Below, in pieces: positions 16,540 through 25,335 of a stretch of DNA of 64,000 nucleotides (position 1 is the first letter of the stretch; each line of letters starts with the position of its first letter). Source of the DNA: an uncultured Bacteroides sp. (GTDB lineage: Bacteria; Bacteroidota; Bacteroidia; Bacteroidales; Bacteroidaceae); the NCBI GenBank assembly GCA_902492205.1, contig CABUKU010000016.1, forward strand, positions 6,700-70,699, given 5' to 3'. A model generated the notes under the pieces. That model was not told the DNA's origin and searched no databases. It saw only the letters and a program-made list of their open reading frames with translations. The position numbers were made by a program, and so were the translations under genes.

Positions 16540-17451
16540 CTATTGTTCTTTATCAAAACAGACATAGTGCTCTAATCTTTCCATATCCTTCGCAGTAAAC
16601 TCCTCATAGAGTGCCAATTGTTTGAGACTTTTCAAGCCGCCTTTCTTCTTTTTATATTCTGCAATTACCTTTGCCTGATAGAAGTTAATGTAGGGATGGG
16701 CGCAGAGCTTTTCCACATTTGCCTTATTCAAATTTATCCGATGAATAGGGATGTTTTTAATCTTGAACCAATGGTTGAGTGAATCCGATACATGGGATAA
16801 CTCTTGTAACTGGGTTACTTTGTAGAAACCTCCCAACTTTTTGCGGTAGTAGACGATACGTGCCGCCGTGCCGCTGCCTATCCCCGGAATCTTCTTTAGC
16901 TCGGTTGTATCGGCTTCATTCAGGTCGATTACCGTTCCTTTGGGGTATTTGAAAAGCTTGGGTGTATCCTTTGTCTCAATGGAAGCATGCAAACGAAAAG
17001 TATCTTTTCTGAATTGGAACTCTTCTCCTATAATTATATAAGGCAGTAGTGCTTGGAATTGTTCTTCTTCAATACCGTAGATTTTGGCAAAGGCTTCTGG
17101 GGTGGGAAATTTTCCTCCTTTGGCACGGTAGCGAAGGATGTTATGCGCTATGTAAGGACGCAAACCGAGACGGACAAATGTTGCCGAATCGGCAATGTTG
17201 GGATCGAAAGGAACGAGGACTATTTCTCTTTCTTCTTTGTGGTAACGATTGGTTCTTTTGCTTTGTTCCTTCTCACGGACAGAAGCGATAAAGTCTTTGC
17301 ACGTTTCGAGCTCTTCGTCTGAAACGTTATCGGTTTCAACCTCTGTCTGCGAAAGATAGAAGTTGAAACCGATAACGGAGACGATTAAAATAATCAGTAT
17401 GATAATGCCTTTGCGCTCACCTCGTGTGAAATAGAAGTAATCTTTCCACAT
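16540..17451 (-). CDS. helix-hairpin-helix (ComEA-like) protein with N-terminal membrane anchor
   Basis: A 303-residue protein with an N-terminal cytoplasmic patch (MWKDYFYFTRGERKG), one membrane segment (IIILIILIVSVIGFNFYL) and three helix-hairpin-helix modules: around 95-140 (NILRYRAKGGKFPTPEAF), 175-215 (LKKIPGIGSGTAARIVYYRKKLGG) and 240-285 (YQAKVIAEYKKKKGGLKSL). Such modules bind DNA without sequence preference; ComEA-like proteins take part in DNA uptake, but no com genes are near. Its ATG directly follows the TAA of the upstream transporter (TAAATG), so the two are cotranscribed and probably translationally coupled. Confidence 0.82.
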   Translation of the reverse strand: MWKDYFYFTRGERKGIIILIILIVSVIGFNFYLSQTEVETDNVSDEELETCKDFIASVREKEQSKRTNRYHKEEREIVLVPFDPNIADSATFVRLGLRPYIAHNILRYRAKGGKFPTPEAFAKIYGIEEEQFQALLPYIIIGEEFQFRKDTFRLHASIETKDTPKLFKYPKGTVIDLNEADTTELKKIPGIGSGTAARIVYYRKKLGGFYKVTQLQELSHVSDSLNHWFKIKNIPIHRINLNKANVEKLCAHPYINFYQAKVIAEYKKKKGGLKSLKQLALYEEFTAKDMERLEHYVCFDKEQ

Positions 17452-18828
17452 TTACAGGAATTGTTTAAGCAGTCCTAGTTCATTGAAGAAGATGACGCCG
17501 ATAGCAATAGGAGCGATATATTTGAGAATGAATATGAAGAGTTTGAAAAAAGGAACTTTCAATGTGCCGTTGTCGCTCACCTCTTCCCAAACAATCTTGC
17601 GGTCGAGATACCACCCTGTAAAGATAGCTATGAGCATACCTCCCAATGGAAGCATGATTTTTGCGGTGACAAAATCCAAAAGGTCGAATGCTCCCAAACC
17701 AAACAACGTATATCCTTTGGCAATGCCTAAAGATAAGGATGAAATGATGCCGAGGAAGATACATCCTCCCGTAACGTAACATGCAGCTTTTCCCCGGGTT
17801 ATTTTGAATTCTTCGTGTAGATAGGCTGTAACAACCTCGTGCAAAGAAATGGTGGATGTCAGTGCGGCTACTGCCAGCAGTACGTAGAACATGACCGAGA
17901 AAATATAAGCCAATACGGGAACTCCGCCGAATGCTTGTTGGAATACGTTAGGCAAAGTGATGAAGATGAGGCTCGGACCTGCATCGGGATTGATGCCTAC
18001 CGAGAATGCAGCCGGGAAGATAATAAGCCCCGCAAGTATGGCAATGACCGTATCTATCAGCCCTACACTGAATGCGGTTTTAGTCAGATTGGTATCTTTG
18101 CCGAAATAAGATGCATAAGTGCAAAGGCACCCCATGCCGAGGCTTAGTGAGAAGAATGCCTGTCCCATTGCACCAAGTATCACATTCGAATTTACTTTGC
18201 TGAAATCGGGTTTAAGTAAAAACTCCAGTCCTTTGCCTGCATTGGGTAGAGTAACAGAGCATATTGCCAGTATAATAATGATAACCAGCAACATCGGCAT
18301 CATTATCTTGGAGGATTTCTCTATGCCGTCTTTTACACCTTTTACGATAATGAAGTGCGTGGCAAGCATAAAGAGGATTAACCAAAGTATAGGGCGGAAA
18401 GGGTTTTGTGAGAAACTTTGGAAAGTATCTACAAATTGATCCGGGGTTTTACCTGCAAAGTTATTGGTACCCGCTTCAAAGACATATTCAAGTGTCCATC
18501 CGGCTACCACCGAATAATAGCCTAAGATAAGGAATCCGGCAAGGACTCCCATGAAACCCACCCATTTCCATTGGGTGCCGGGAGCAAGCCTTTTGTAAGC
18601 ACCGGCGGTATTGGCACGCGAACGCCGACCGATGAGGAACTCGGCAATCATAATAGGCATTCCGAGCAAGAGCACACAAATGAGGTAGATCAGGATGAAA
18701 GCCGCTCCGCCATGTGCGCCGGTTTCATAAGGAAAACGCCACACGTTTCCCAAACCTACGGCAGAACCTGCAGAAGCTAATATCACACCAATCTTACTAC
18801 CAAAGTTAGCTCTTTCTATTTTCGTCAT
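17452..18828 (-). CDS. sodium-dependent transporter, NSS/SNF family
   Basis: Na+-coupled amino-acid (or other small solute) symporter of the LeuT fold in the inner membrane. The N terminus SKIGVILASAGSAVGLGNVWRFPY carries the unwound TM1 Na+/substrate site typical of the family. About 11-12 hydrophobic segments follow, and FSLSLGMGCLCTYASYF corresponds to the TM6 region. The 458-residue length is typical of bacterial NSS proteins. The substrate cannot be read from the sequence. It is the first gene of a pair with the HhH protein; its -7 box is at 18878-18885. Confidence 0.92.
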   Translation of the reverse strand: MTKIERANFGSKIGVILASAGSAVGLGNVWRFPYETGAHGGAAFILIYLICVLLLGMPIMIAEFLIGRRSRANTAGAYKRLAPGTQWKWVGFMGVLAGFLILGYYSVVAGWTLEYVFEAGTNNFAGKTPDQFVDTFQSFSQNPFRPILWLILFMLATHFIIVKGVKDGIEKSSKIMMPMLLVIIIILAICSVTLPNAGKGLEFLLKPDFSKVNSNVILGAMGQAFFSLSLGMGCLCTYASYFGKDTNLTKTAFSVGLIDTVIAILAGLIIFPAAFSVGINPDAGPSLIFITLPNVFQQAFGGVPVLAYIFSVMFYVLLAVAALTSTISLHEVVTAYLHEEFKITRGKAACYVTGGCIFLGIISSLSLGIAKGYTLFGLGAFDLLDFVTAKIMLPLGGMLIAIFTGWYLDRKIVWEEVSDNGTLKVPFFKLFIFILKYIAPIAIGVIFFNELGLLKQFL

Positions 18829-18877
18829 AAAAGTCTATGTTATCTTACAAATTGTTATATAATATGGATTAGGGGTG

Positions 18878-18885
18878 CAAAAGTA
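18878..18885 (-). promoter_or_regulatory. -7 box (TACTTTTG) for the NSS transporter
   Basis: Minus-strand TACTTTTG lies 50 bp upstream of the start. It is back-to-back with the VanZ -7 box at 18898-18905. Confidence 0.6.
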
Positions 18886-18897
18886 TAAAATCTTTCG

Positions 18898-18905
18898 TAC
18901 TTTTG
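18898..18905 (+). promoter_or_regulatory. -7 box (TACTTTTG) for the VanZ gene
   Basis: An exact TAnnTTTG match 25 bp upstream of the ATG at 18931. Confidence 0.6.
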
Positions 18906-18930
18906 CTTCCTGTTAATTAAGTTTTATTTT

Positions 18931-19320
18931 ATGTTCTATTATATTAAGAAATACCCGGTATCGCTTCTCATAGTGGCGGTTGTCATTTATCTGTCATTCT
19001 TTAAGCCTCCCAAAACATCTTTGGAGGAAATCCCCAATCTTGACAAGATTGTTCACGTGTGTATGTATATGGGACTTTCGGGGATGCTGTGGTTGGAGTT
19101 CCTGCGTAATCACCGGGATGGGAACGGCAAGATGTGGCATGCTTGGGTAGGAGCTTTCCTCTGTCCGATATTATTCAGTGGTTGCGTTGAGTTGGGACAG
19201 GAATATCTTACTTCCTATCGCGGCGGAGATTGGATGGATTTTGCAGCTAATTCTACCGGGGCTGTCTTGGCAAGTCTGGTTGCTTATTTTATTATCCGTC
19301 CTAAAATGATTCGGAAATAG
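18931..19320 (+). CDS. VanZ-family membrane protein
   Basis: A small (129-residue) inner-membrane protein with about four hydrophobic segments (VSLLIVAVVIYLSFF, VHVCMYMGLSGMLWLEFL, FLCPILFSGCVELGQEYL, AVLASLVAYFII). The conserved VanZ features are the DKIVH in the first third and the C-terminal GGDWMDFAANSTGAVLASL, where acidic and Asn residues precede the last helix. VanZ proteins are linked to envelope stress and teicoplanin tolerance in Gram-positives; in Bacteroidetes the role is unknown. It has its own promoter and lies 61 bp upstream of folP. Confidence 0.85.
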   Translation: MFYYIKKYPVSLLIVAVVIYLSFFKPPKTSLEEIPNLDKIVHVCMYMGLSGMLWLEFLRNHRDGNGKMWHAWVGAFLCPILFSGCVELGQEYLTSYRGGDWMDFAANSTGAVLASLVAYFIIRPKMIRK

Positions 19321-19344
19321 AACGGTAATGAGATAGTTTTTTCC

Positions 19345-19352
19345 TACTTTTG
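19345..19352 (+). promoter_or_regulatory. -7 box (TACTTTTG) for folP-cdaA
   Basis: An exact TAnnTTTG match 29 bp upstream of the folP ATG. Confidence 0.6.
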
Positions 19353-19381
19353 TAGGGATTAACCGGAATAAGTGAATATAG

Positions 19382-20239
19382 ATGAAATCGTCTTTTCCTA
19401 AATATATAAATGTAAACGGCCGTTTGCTCGATTTGTCCGTCCCGCAGGTAATGGGGATATTGAACGTAACGCCCGATTCTTTTTTTGCCGGAAGCCGTGC
19501 ACAGACCATAGAAGATATTACGGCAAGAGCCCGGCAGATTATAGACGAGGGTGCTTCCATTATAGATATAGGTGCTTACTCATCCCGTCCCGGGGCAGAA
19601 CATATATCGGCGGAAGAGGAATTGCGCCGTTTGCGCACAGCACTCGAAATTCTGAACAAGAACCATCCCGATGCCGTTATTTCAGTAGATACTTTTCGTG
19701 CCGATGTGGCGAAGGTGTGTGTAAGGGATTATGGTGTGGCAATCATTAACGACATTGCTGCCGGTGAAATGGATGAAAAAATGTTTGAAACCGTAGCCGA
19801 ACTGAATGTACCTTATATCATGATGCACATGCAGGGCACTCCGCAAAATATGCAGAAAGAGCCTCATTATGATAACTTGATAAAAGAGGTATTCATGTAT
19901 TTTGCCGAGAAGGTGCAGAAACTCCGTGATTTAAAGGTAAATGATATTATATTGGATCCCGGTTTCGGTTTCGGCAAAACATTGGAGCATAACTATGAAC
20001 TGATGGATAACTTGCAAGAATTCCGGATATTTGAGCTTCCTTTGCTGGTAGGGGTATCGCGGAAATCCATGATAACGAGATTGCTGAATATCAAAGCCGA
20101 TGAGGCTCTTAACGGGACAACGGTTCTCAACACGATAGCATTGCAGAAAGGAGCGGATATTTTACGTGTCCATGATGTGAAAGAAGCCGTGCAAACCGTG
20201 AAGATTGTAGAGAATATGCTACTAAACACTAATAACTAA
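19382..20239 (+). CDS. folP: dihydropteroate synthase
   Basis: Condenses p-aminobenzoate with dihydropterin pyrophosphate in folate synthesis; the sulfonamide target. At 285 residues it is of normal length. The two DHPS signatures are present: MGILNVTPDSFF near 23-34 (the usual DGG is replaced by AGS) and ASIIDIGAYSSRPGAE near 60-75. DPGFGFGKT (about 182-190), SRKS and the C-terminal RVHDV are also intact. It is cotranscribed with cdaA, 18 bp downstream; the last codons overlap a heptad repeat (20222-20252). Confidence 0.95.
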   Translation: MKSSFPKYINVNGRLLDLSVPQVMGILNVTPDSFFAGSRAQTIEDITARARQIIDEGASIIDIGAYSSRPGAEHISAEEELRRLRTALEILNKNHPDAVISVDTFRADVAKVCVRDYGVAIINDIAAGEMDEKMFETVAELNVPYIMMHMQGTPQNMQKEPHYDNLIKEVFMYFAEKVQKLRDLKVNDIILDPGFGFGKTLEHNYELMDNLQEFRIFELPLLVGVSRKSMITRLLNIKADEALNGTTVLNTIALQKGADILRVHDVKEAVQTVKIVENMLLNTNN

Positions 20240-20252
20240 CCGCTAATCACTG
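20222..20252. repeat. CTAATCACT-type heptad repeat at the folP-cdaA junction
   Basis: Degenerate heptads (CTAAACACTAATAACTAA, then CCGCTAATCACT) span the folP stop and end 5 bp before the cdaA ATG. They match the elements before rhaT (45473-45551) and argD (52877-52982), including the word AACCGCTAATCACT shared with the rha copy. Confidence 0.65.
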
Positions 20253-20257
20253 AAAAG

Positions 20258-21022
20258 ATGTTTATTGATTTTGGAGTAAAAGATTTTATTGACATACTGC
20301 TGGTTGCCCTTTTGTTGTATTACACATACAAGTTGATGAAGGCATCCGGTTCTATTAATATCTTTGTGGGTATATTGGTGTTTATCCTCATTTGGCTTGT
20401 GGTTTCACAGGTTTTGGAAATGAGACTGCTCGGCTCTATCTTCGATAAGTTGGTAAGTGTGGGTGTGCTTGCCTTGATTATTCTTTTTCAGGATGAGATA
20501 AGACGTTTCCTTGTTACTCTTGGTTCGCATAAAAGAGCGAGTGCGTTGGTGCGGTTCCTTACCGGGAATAAGAAAGAACAAATGGAAAAGTCGGATATTA
20601 TGCCTATCGTAATGGCTTGTATCAGCATGAGTAAGCAGAAAGTAGGTGCACTGATTGTGGTGGAAAAGAATATACCTTTGGATGATATTGTTCGTACGGG
20701 CGAGATTGTTGATGCGAATATCAATCAGCGGTTGATTGAAAATATATTCTTCAAGAACAGTCCGTTGCACGACGGTGCCATGATTATCAGTCACAAAAGA
20801 ATAGAAGCGGCAGGATGTATCCTTCCTGTTTCACACAGTCTTGATATTCCCAAACAGTTAGGATTGCGCCACCGTGCGGCATTGGGCGTATCGCAGGAAA
20901 CGGATGCCATTGCAGTGATTGTATCGGAGGAAACGGGAGGTATCTCGGTAGCTCACCGGGGTGAATTCTTTTTGAAACTGAGTGCCGAAGAACTGGAACG
21001 TATTCTTACCACGGAAGAATAG
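20258..21022 (+). CDS. cdaA: diadenylate cyclase (CdaA/DacA type)
   Basis: Makes the second messenger c-di-AMP from two ATP. Three N-terminal membrane segments (about 10-70) precede the DisA_N/DAC domain, with the catalytic motifs HDGAMII (near 169) and GLRHRAALG (near 205-213) intact. The 254-residue length is that of the membrane CdaA family (formerly YbbP/TIGR00159). The folP-cdaA pairing is seen in other Bacteroidales by general knowledge; here the two genes are 18 bp apart with a heptad-repeat element between them. Confidence 0.94.
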   Translation: MFIDFGVKDFIDILLVALLLYYTYKLMKASGSINIFVGILVFILIWLVVSQVLEMRLLGSIFDKLVSVGVLALIILFQDEIRRFLVTLGSHKRASALVRFLTGNKKEQMEKSDIMPIVMACISMSKQKVGALIVVEKNIPLDDIVRTGEIVDANINQRLIENIFFKNSPLHDGAMIISHKRIEAAGCILPVSHSLDIPKQLGLRHRAALGVSQETDAIAVIVSEETGGISVAHRGEFFLKLSAEELERILTTEE

Positions 21023-21026
21023 GGCA

Positions 21027-22082
21027 TTAGTTCAGCATCAGGCTCATGTATGGGTATTGGTCTGCAAAGCACCGGAAATAATCAGGTAACAGTTCCAATC
21101 GATAACCCAAAAGAGCTTGTGTTAATTGCCGTATGTCGAGGTCTATGTGGTCTTTGGCGTTTGGCGAACCAACCTTTTCGCATTTCCCGTTTTGCAATAA
21201 GTAATAACCGTTATTTGCCGCAATCAGTTTATCGGTTAACCCGATGCTGAAATCCAACCCCTTATATTTGGCGGCATAAAGTTCCAGCATCTTTTGTGCA
21301 TTGATAATGCGTGCCATTCCCAACTTTTTATCCTTTTTGTCACCATTAGGCGGAAGAATGCACTCTATCTTTAAAGTTCCGGTTTGCTGTGCTGCTGTTT
21401 TTAACAGACTTTCTTTTATGGCTTCGTTTTCAGAGAATAGTTCCTTTATATATAAGGTAGTCTCATAGGGGACGCACATTACCAGACCTACGAGTTCGCC
21501 ATTCAGGCGGGCGACGAAAAGTTTGCCGTTGCTTAATTTCAAATCGGCAAGAATTACTTTGAAATCATCCATCGGGTGCTGAATGCAACAAGGACGTTCC
21601 ATCATCTTCCTGTTGAGGTATGAGTGCACATCCAGTTGGTAGGGAGTATATTCTTCTATTTTATAATCAGGACTTATAACTAAGGTATTTGCATCAATTT
21701 CTTCCATTGCATAATCGAAGGCAGGGGAATATCCGGATTTCTCATAATAACCAAACAGCCATTCCTCTGCCGGAATAAGTGTACTTAGCAAAACATTGCT
21801 TTCATACATCTTCCCGAATGTTTCGAAAAGTAACTGCTTCATGGTTCCTTTGGAACGGAAATCAGGGTGAGTACATGCTCCGGAAATATAAGAAGTGGAA
21901 ATAACCCGGTCGCAATAGGTCATGGGATAGGGAATCATTTGCAGGGCGGAAATCAACCGGGCATCGTCATAGACTGTCATGTTGATCTCATCTTTATACT
22001 TCCGGTCGAAATATAAATCCACAAATTCTTCGGTATCATCGAAACAAAGCTTCCAAAGTTCTTTCGTATCCTCTTTTGTCAT
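21027..22082 (-). CDS. GNAT-family N-acetyltransferase (Eis-like)
   Basis: A 351-residue protein with an N-terminal GNAT domain: the acetyl-CoA loop is around SGACTHPDFRSKGTMKQLLFETF (residues about 67-90). A second GNAT-like domain and a C-terminal sterol-carrier-like tail follow, the architecture of Eis/Acetyltransf_9 proteins. The substrate is unknown. It lies 6 bp downstream of the DUF2156 gene, so the two form an operon. It ends tail-to-tail with cdaA, only 4 bp away. Confidence 0.82.
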   Translation of the reverse strand: MTKEDTKELWKLCFDDTEEFVDLYFDRKYKDEINMTVYDDARLISALQMIPYPMTYCDRVISTSYISGACTHPDFRSKGTMKQLLFETFGKMYESNVLLSTLIPAEEWLFGYYEKSGYSPAFDYAMEEIDANTLVISPDYKIEEYTPYQLDVHSYLNRKMMERPCCIQHPMDDFKVILADLKLSNGKLFVARLNGELVGLVMCVPYETTLYIKELFSENEAIKESLLKTAAQQTGTLKIECILPPNGDKKDKKLGMARIINAQKMLELYAAKYKGLDFSIGLTDKLIAANNGYYLLQNGKCEKVGSPNAKDHIDLDIRQLTQALLGYRLELLPDYFRCFADQYPYMSLMLN

Positions 22083-22088
22083 AAGCAG

Positions 22089-22991
22089 TTATTTTTCATG
22101 ATCTTTGAAGCAAGCCATGCATTTCTCCAAAATAGTTTCCGGCTGATAAGACAGTTTGGCTTTGCGCAATCCTTCAATGCCTAAATCTTCTTCCCGGTTA
22201 ATATAGATATATTGTTCGGGGATATGATTGACAAATTCATAATTAATCATGGTATAAGCTCCTTCTGTGTCGGTATCCGCCTTCTCTACACAAACATCAA
22301 AAGTTTCGTTGTTAATGGGCATTCCGAAAGTAAAAGCAACTATTTTGCCGTTAACATGCAACACACCGCCACTTAATCCCAATTCTTCGAAATGATTCAG
22401 GGCGTAAGTTAATGACTTGCGTTCGGCAGCCAATGCTTCCTGTTCATGGCAGTTGTTGGCTTTGCACCATTCAGCTTCTAAAGCAAGGCATTCGGGGACG
22501 AGTTCGGGAGTAATCGGCTTATACTCGTAGTCGGTATAGGTCTTGCGGAACTTGTTTATGTGGTTACGCTTGGATTGCAGCTTTTTTCCGCTTAAGGTAG
22601 CAAGACTTTCATGTGAATAAATATAGTCTGCATAATCCCTGTCCGAGGTGAAAGAGAATTTGCCGGGCATGGCTTCTTCTATATCGGCTTTCATCCCCAC
22701 GCATATACCAAGCATACAGAACGGTTCGCCTTGTTGTTCGGCATCTTCTATAAGGGCTTCCAACACTTTTTTGAGATCGCCCCGTCCTATCGGCATCATG
22801 TAAGCCAACCGGTCATCTGCATAGAAGCGCAAAAGGAGAAAGCCGTCCATTATAGCGAATTTGGTGTGGTACATAAACCTCCAACTGCAAAGGTTGGCAA
22901 AAGATAAATCACAATTTCTGCGATGGCTGTTTAAAGTAAAAGACTGGATGAGCTCTTTATCTTTAAGAGTAATGTCTTTAAATTCTATCAT
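22089..22991 (-). CDS. DUF2156 (LPG synthase C-terminal-like) protein
   Basis: A 300-residue soluble protein with the double GNAT fold related to the catalytic domain of lysyl-phosphatidylglycerol synthase (MprF) and FemX. Seen here: FKDITLKDKELIQSF at the start, SKRNHINKFRKTY in the middle (the typical K/R-rich loop), and a C-terminal half with the family's YTMINYEFVNH and DLGIEGLRKAKLSYQPE segments. No membrane part is present, unlike MprF. The donor and acceptor are unknown. It is the first gene of a two-gene operon with the Eis-like acetyltransferase. Confidence 0.85.
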   Translation of the reverse strand: MIEFKDITLKDKELIQSFTLNSHRRNCDLSFANLCSWRFMYHTKFAIMDGFLLLRFYADDRLAYMMPIGRGDLKKVLEALIEDAEQQGEPFCMLGICVGMKADIEEAMPGKFSFTSDRDYADYIYSHESLATLSGKKLQSKRNHINKFRKTYTDYEYKPITPELVPECLALEAEWCKANNCHEQEALAAERKSLTYALNHFEELGLSGGVLHVNGKIVAFTFGMPINNETFDVCVEKADTDTEGAYTMINYEFVNHIPEQYIYINREEDLGIEGLRKAKLSYQPETILEKCMACFKDHEK

Positions 22992-23028
22992 ATACTAATT
23001 GAGTAGTCATTGATTGTTTCTATAATAA

Positions 23029-23036
23029 CAAAGATA
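23029..23036 (-). promoter_or_regulatory. -7 box (TATCTTTG) for the DUF2156-GNAT operon
   Basis: An exact consensus match on the minus strand, 37 bp upstream of the start at 22991 and just after the LrgB stop. Confidence 0.55.
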
Positions 23037-23048
23037 ATGGTAAAATTG

Positions 23049-23744
23049 TTACAGTAATCCTACCAACCGTAAAATTGTCGGGGTAAATAATGCTGTAAAT
23101 ATCCCGTTGATTGTTAATCCCAAACTTGCATATGCTCCATAGTTGCGGCTAATATCCATTGCTGTGGAAGTACCGACGGCATGTGCGGCCGTTCCCATTG
23201 ACAATCCTTGTGCAATAGGGCTGTATATTTTTAGCATTCGCAATATTTTAAATCCTACAATGGCACCGAATAATCCGACTAAAACTACTACCGCGGCAGT
23301 TAAGGAAGGTATGCCTCCCAGTGTTTTGGTTACTTCCATAGCAATAGGGGTAGTTACCGATTTCGGTGCGAGTGAAAGGATTACATCTTGGGAAGCTCCC
23401 ATTACTTTGGCTATGAGTACCACGGAAACAACTCCTACGATACATCCGGCAAGTTGGGATAAAACAATGGGTAACAGTTGTTTCTTTATGGCTTCCAGTT
23501 GGAGATATAAAGGAACTCCCAATGCAACAACGGCCGGTTTAAGCCAGAACTCTATCAGATACCCGCCTTCATTATAAGTTTCGAAACTGATATGAAATAC
23601 TTTCAGGTAAATGATTAATGCTGCAATAGTGAGCAATATCGGGTTAAGTATGACAAGCCCTGTTTTCTTTTGCAATAGTTTGGCAAAAAAGAAGATGCTG
23701 AACGTCAGAGTTAACAGGAAAAAACGGTTTTCTAAGTATATCAT
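23049..23744 (-). CDS. lrgB: LrgB/CidB-family membrane protein
   Basis: An integral membrane protein of 231 residues with about seven hydrophobic segments. The family block LAPKSVTTPIAMEVTKTLGGIPSLTA (near 125-150) and the C-terminal GTAAHAVGTSTAMD and YGAYASLGLTINGIFTALFTP are plain. It works with LrgA in holin/antiholin-like control of lysis or in pyruvate and overflow-metabolite transport. Its ATG overlaps the lrgA stop (ATGA), so translation is coupled. The pta-ackA operon starts on the other side of the divergent spacer, which fits a link to overflow metabolism. Confidence 0.92.
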   Translation of the reverse strand: MIYLENRFFLLTLTFSIFFFAKLLQKKTGLVILNPILLTIAALIIYLKVFHISFETYNEGGYLIEFWLKPAVVALGVPLYLQLEAIKKQLLPIVLSQLAGCIVGVVSVVLIAKVMGASQDVILSLAPKSVTTPIAMEVTKTLGGIPSLTAAVVVLVGLFGAIVGFKILRMLKIYSPIAQGLSMGTAAHAVGTSTAMDISRNYGAYASLGLTINGIFTALFTPTILRLVGLL

Positions 23745-24079
23745 TTTATTTTACGTGCTAATTGATGAACCCAACCCGTTACAAGTAGTACGAGTATAGT
23801 ACTGACTAAAGAGGCAATGACAATCGGCCAAAACTGCGCTTCGATGATGTCAAAATAGAGCATCAGAGCCACGCCGGGTGGTACGAAAAAGAAACCGAGA
23901 TTAGCAACTAAGAAGTCGGACATCCCTTGCACCCAATGCAGTTTAATCCAACCTAATTTAAGAAAAAGGGTGAGAGCCAGCATTCCTATAATACTGGAGG
24001 GGAGCTTAATTCCCGTAAGATACACAATCAATTCACCCAAAGCCAAACAGCCAAACAATATGGCACACTGACGTATCAT
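23741..24079 (-). CDS. lrgA: LrgA/CidA-family membrane protein
   Basis: A 112-residue holin-like protein with four hydrophobic segments. Recognised from LFGCLALGELIVYLTGIKLPSSIIGMLALTLFLKLG and the following FFFVPPGVALM motif. It forms a complex with LrgB, encoded by the overlapping downstream gene. The -7 box at 24105-24112 is its likely promoter. Confidence 0.92.
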   Translation of the reverse strand: MIRQCAILFGCLALGELIVYLTGIKLPSSIIGMLALTLFLKLGWIKLHWVQGMSDFLVANLGFFFVPPGVALMLYFDIIEAQFWPIVIASLVSTILVLLVTGWVHQLARKIK

Positions 24080-24104
24080 AACTATTATCCTATTAAAAAC
24101 GGTG

Positions 24105-24112
24105 CAAAGTTA
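24105..24112 (-). promoter_or_regulatory. -7 box (TAACTTTG) for lrgAB
   Basis: An exact TAnnTTTG match on the minus strand, 26 bp upstream of lrgA. Confidence 0.55.
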
Positions 24113-24250
24113 TGTAATTATTGAGAGCCCGTCTTTGTGGCTATCACTTTTTTATGGTATTTTTTATATCAATTGTTAAACAATGCAACTTTCTTTAGAT
24201 TAGGATATAAAATAAATGCGGTTTTGCAATGTAGATATTGCAATAATGTG

Positions 24251-24258
24251 TAATTTTG
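24251..24258 (+). promoter_or_regulatory. -7 box (TAATTTTG) for pta-ackA
   Basis: An exact TAnnTTTG match 56 bp upstream of pta. A TTTG at 24223-24226 could serve as the -33 element, with a spacing slightly longer than usual. Confidence 0.55.
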
Positions 24259-24314
24259 CATCGTGAAAAACATCTTCTTCGATATTTACACATTAAAAAA
24301 TATATATATCTATC

Positions 24315-25328
24315 ATGGATTTAATTAATGAAATTGTTGAGCGTGCGAAAGCAAACCGCCAACGCATTGTTCTTCCTGAAGGAACTGAAGAACGTACTTT
24401 AAAAGCTGCCAATCAAATATTGACAGATGGAGTGGCTGATCTTATTTTATTGGGTAATCCCGATGAAATTTTAGGGTTGGCAAAAGAATGGGGATTGGGA
24501 AATATAGATAAGGCAACTATTGTTGATCCTGAAAACCATCCTAAAAAGGAAGAATATGCCGAATTATTATGTGAATTGCGTAAGAAGAAAGGCATGACAA
24601 TCGAAGAAGCACGCAAACTTGTTGTTGATCCGTTATATTTAGGTTGTTTAATGATTAAAGCCGGTGATGCTGACGGACAGTTGGCAGGTGCTCGTAACAC
24701 TACCGGTAATGTACTTCGTCCTGCATTGCAAATTATCAAAACCGCTCCCGGAATTACTTGTGTGTCAGGTGCAATGTTATTGTTAACTCATGCTCCCGAA
24801 TATGGAGAAAACGGTGTTGTAGTTATGGGTGATGTTGCTGTAACTCCGGTTCCTGATGCAGATCAATTGGCACAGATTGCTATTTGTACTGCTAATACGG
24901 CTAAAGCTGTTGCAGGTCTTGATCCGCGCGTTGCCATGCTGAGCTTCTCAACTAAAGGTTCTGCTAAACATGAAGTGGTAGATAAAGTGGTTGAAGCATT
25001 GAGAATTGCTAAAGAAATGGCTCCCGGTTTGAAGATTGATGGCGAACTTCAGGCAGATGCTGCATTGGTTCCACGCGTAGGTGCAAGCAAGGCTCCGGGA
25101 TCTGAAATTGCAGGTAAGGCAAATGTATTGGTTGTTCCATCTCTTGAAGTTGGAAATATTTCTTATAAGTTGGTAGAACGTTTGGGACATGCAACTGCTA
25201 TCGGTCCTATTCTTCAGGGAATTGCCCGTCCGGTAAACGATTTGTCACGCGGATGTTCTATCGATGATGTATATAAGATGGTAGCTATTACTGCTAATCA
25301 GGCTATTGCAGCTAAAGAACAAAAATAA
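24315..25328 (+). CDS. pta: phosphate acetyltransferase
   Basis: Interconverts acetyl-CoA and acetyl phosphate; with AckA it makes ATP and acetate, the main fermentative energy step in Bacteroides. At 337 residues it is the short form with only the PTA_PTB catalytic domain, lacking the DRTGG/BioD N-terminal part of the long E. coli enzyme. Signatures are GTEERTLKAA near the start, ADGQLAGARNTTGNVLRPALQI (116-137) and LVPSLEVGNISYKLVERLG near the end. Seven bases separate it from ackA. Confidence 0.96.
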   Translation: MDLINEIVERAKANRQRIVLPEGTEERTLKAANQILTDGVADLILLGNPDEILGLAKEWGLGNIDKATIVDPENHPKKEEYAELLCELRKKKGMTIEEARKLVVDPLYLGCLMIKAGDADGQLAGARNTTGNVLRPALQIIKTAPGITCVSGAMLLLTHAPEYGENGVVVMGDVAVTPVPDADQLAQIAICTANTAKAVAGLDPRVAMLSFSTKGSAKHEVVDKVVEALRIAKEMAPGLKIDGELQADAALVPRVGASKAPGSEIAGKANVLVVPSLEVGNISYKLVERLGHATAIGPILQGIARPVNDLSRGCSIDDVYKMVAITANQAIAAKEQK

Positions 25329-25335
25329 TAAGAAT

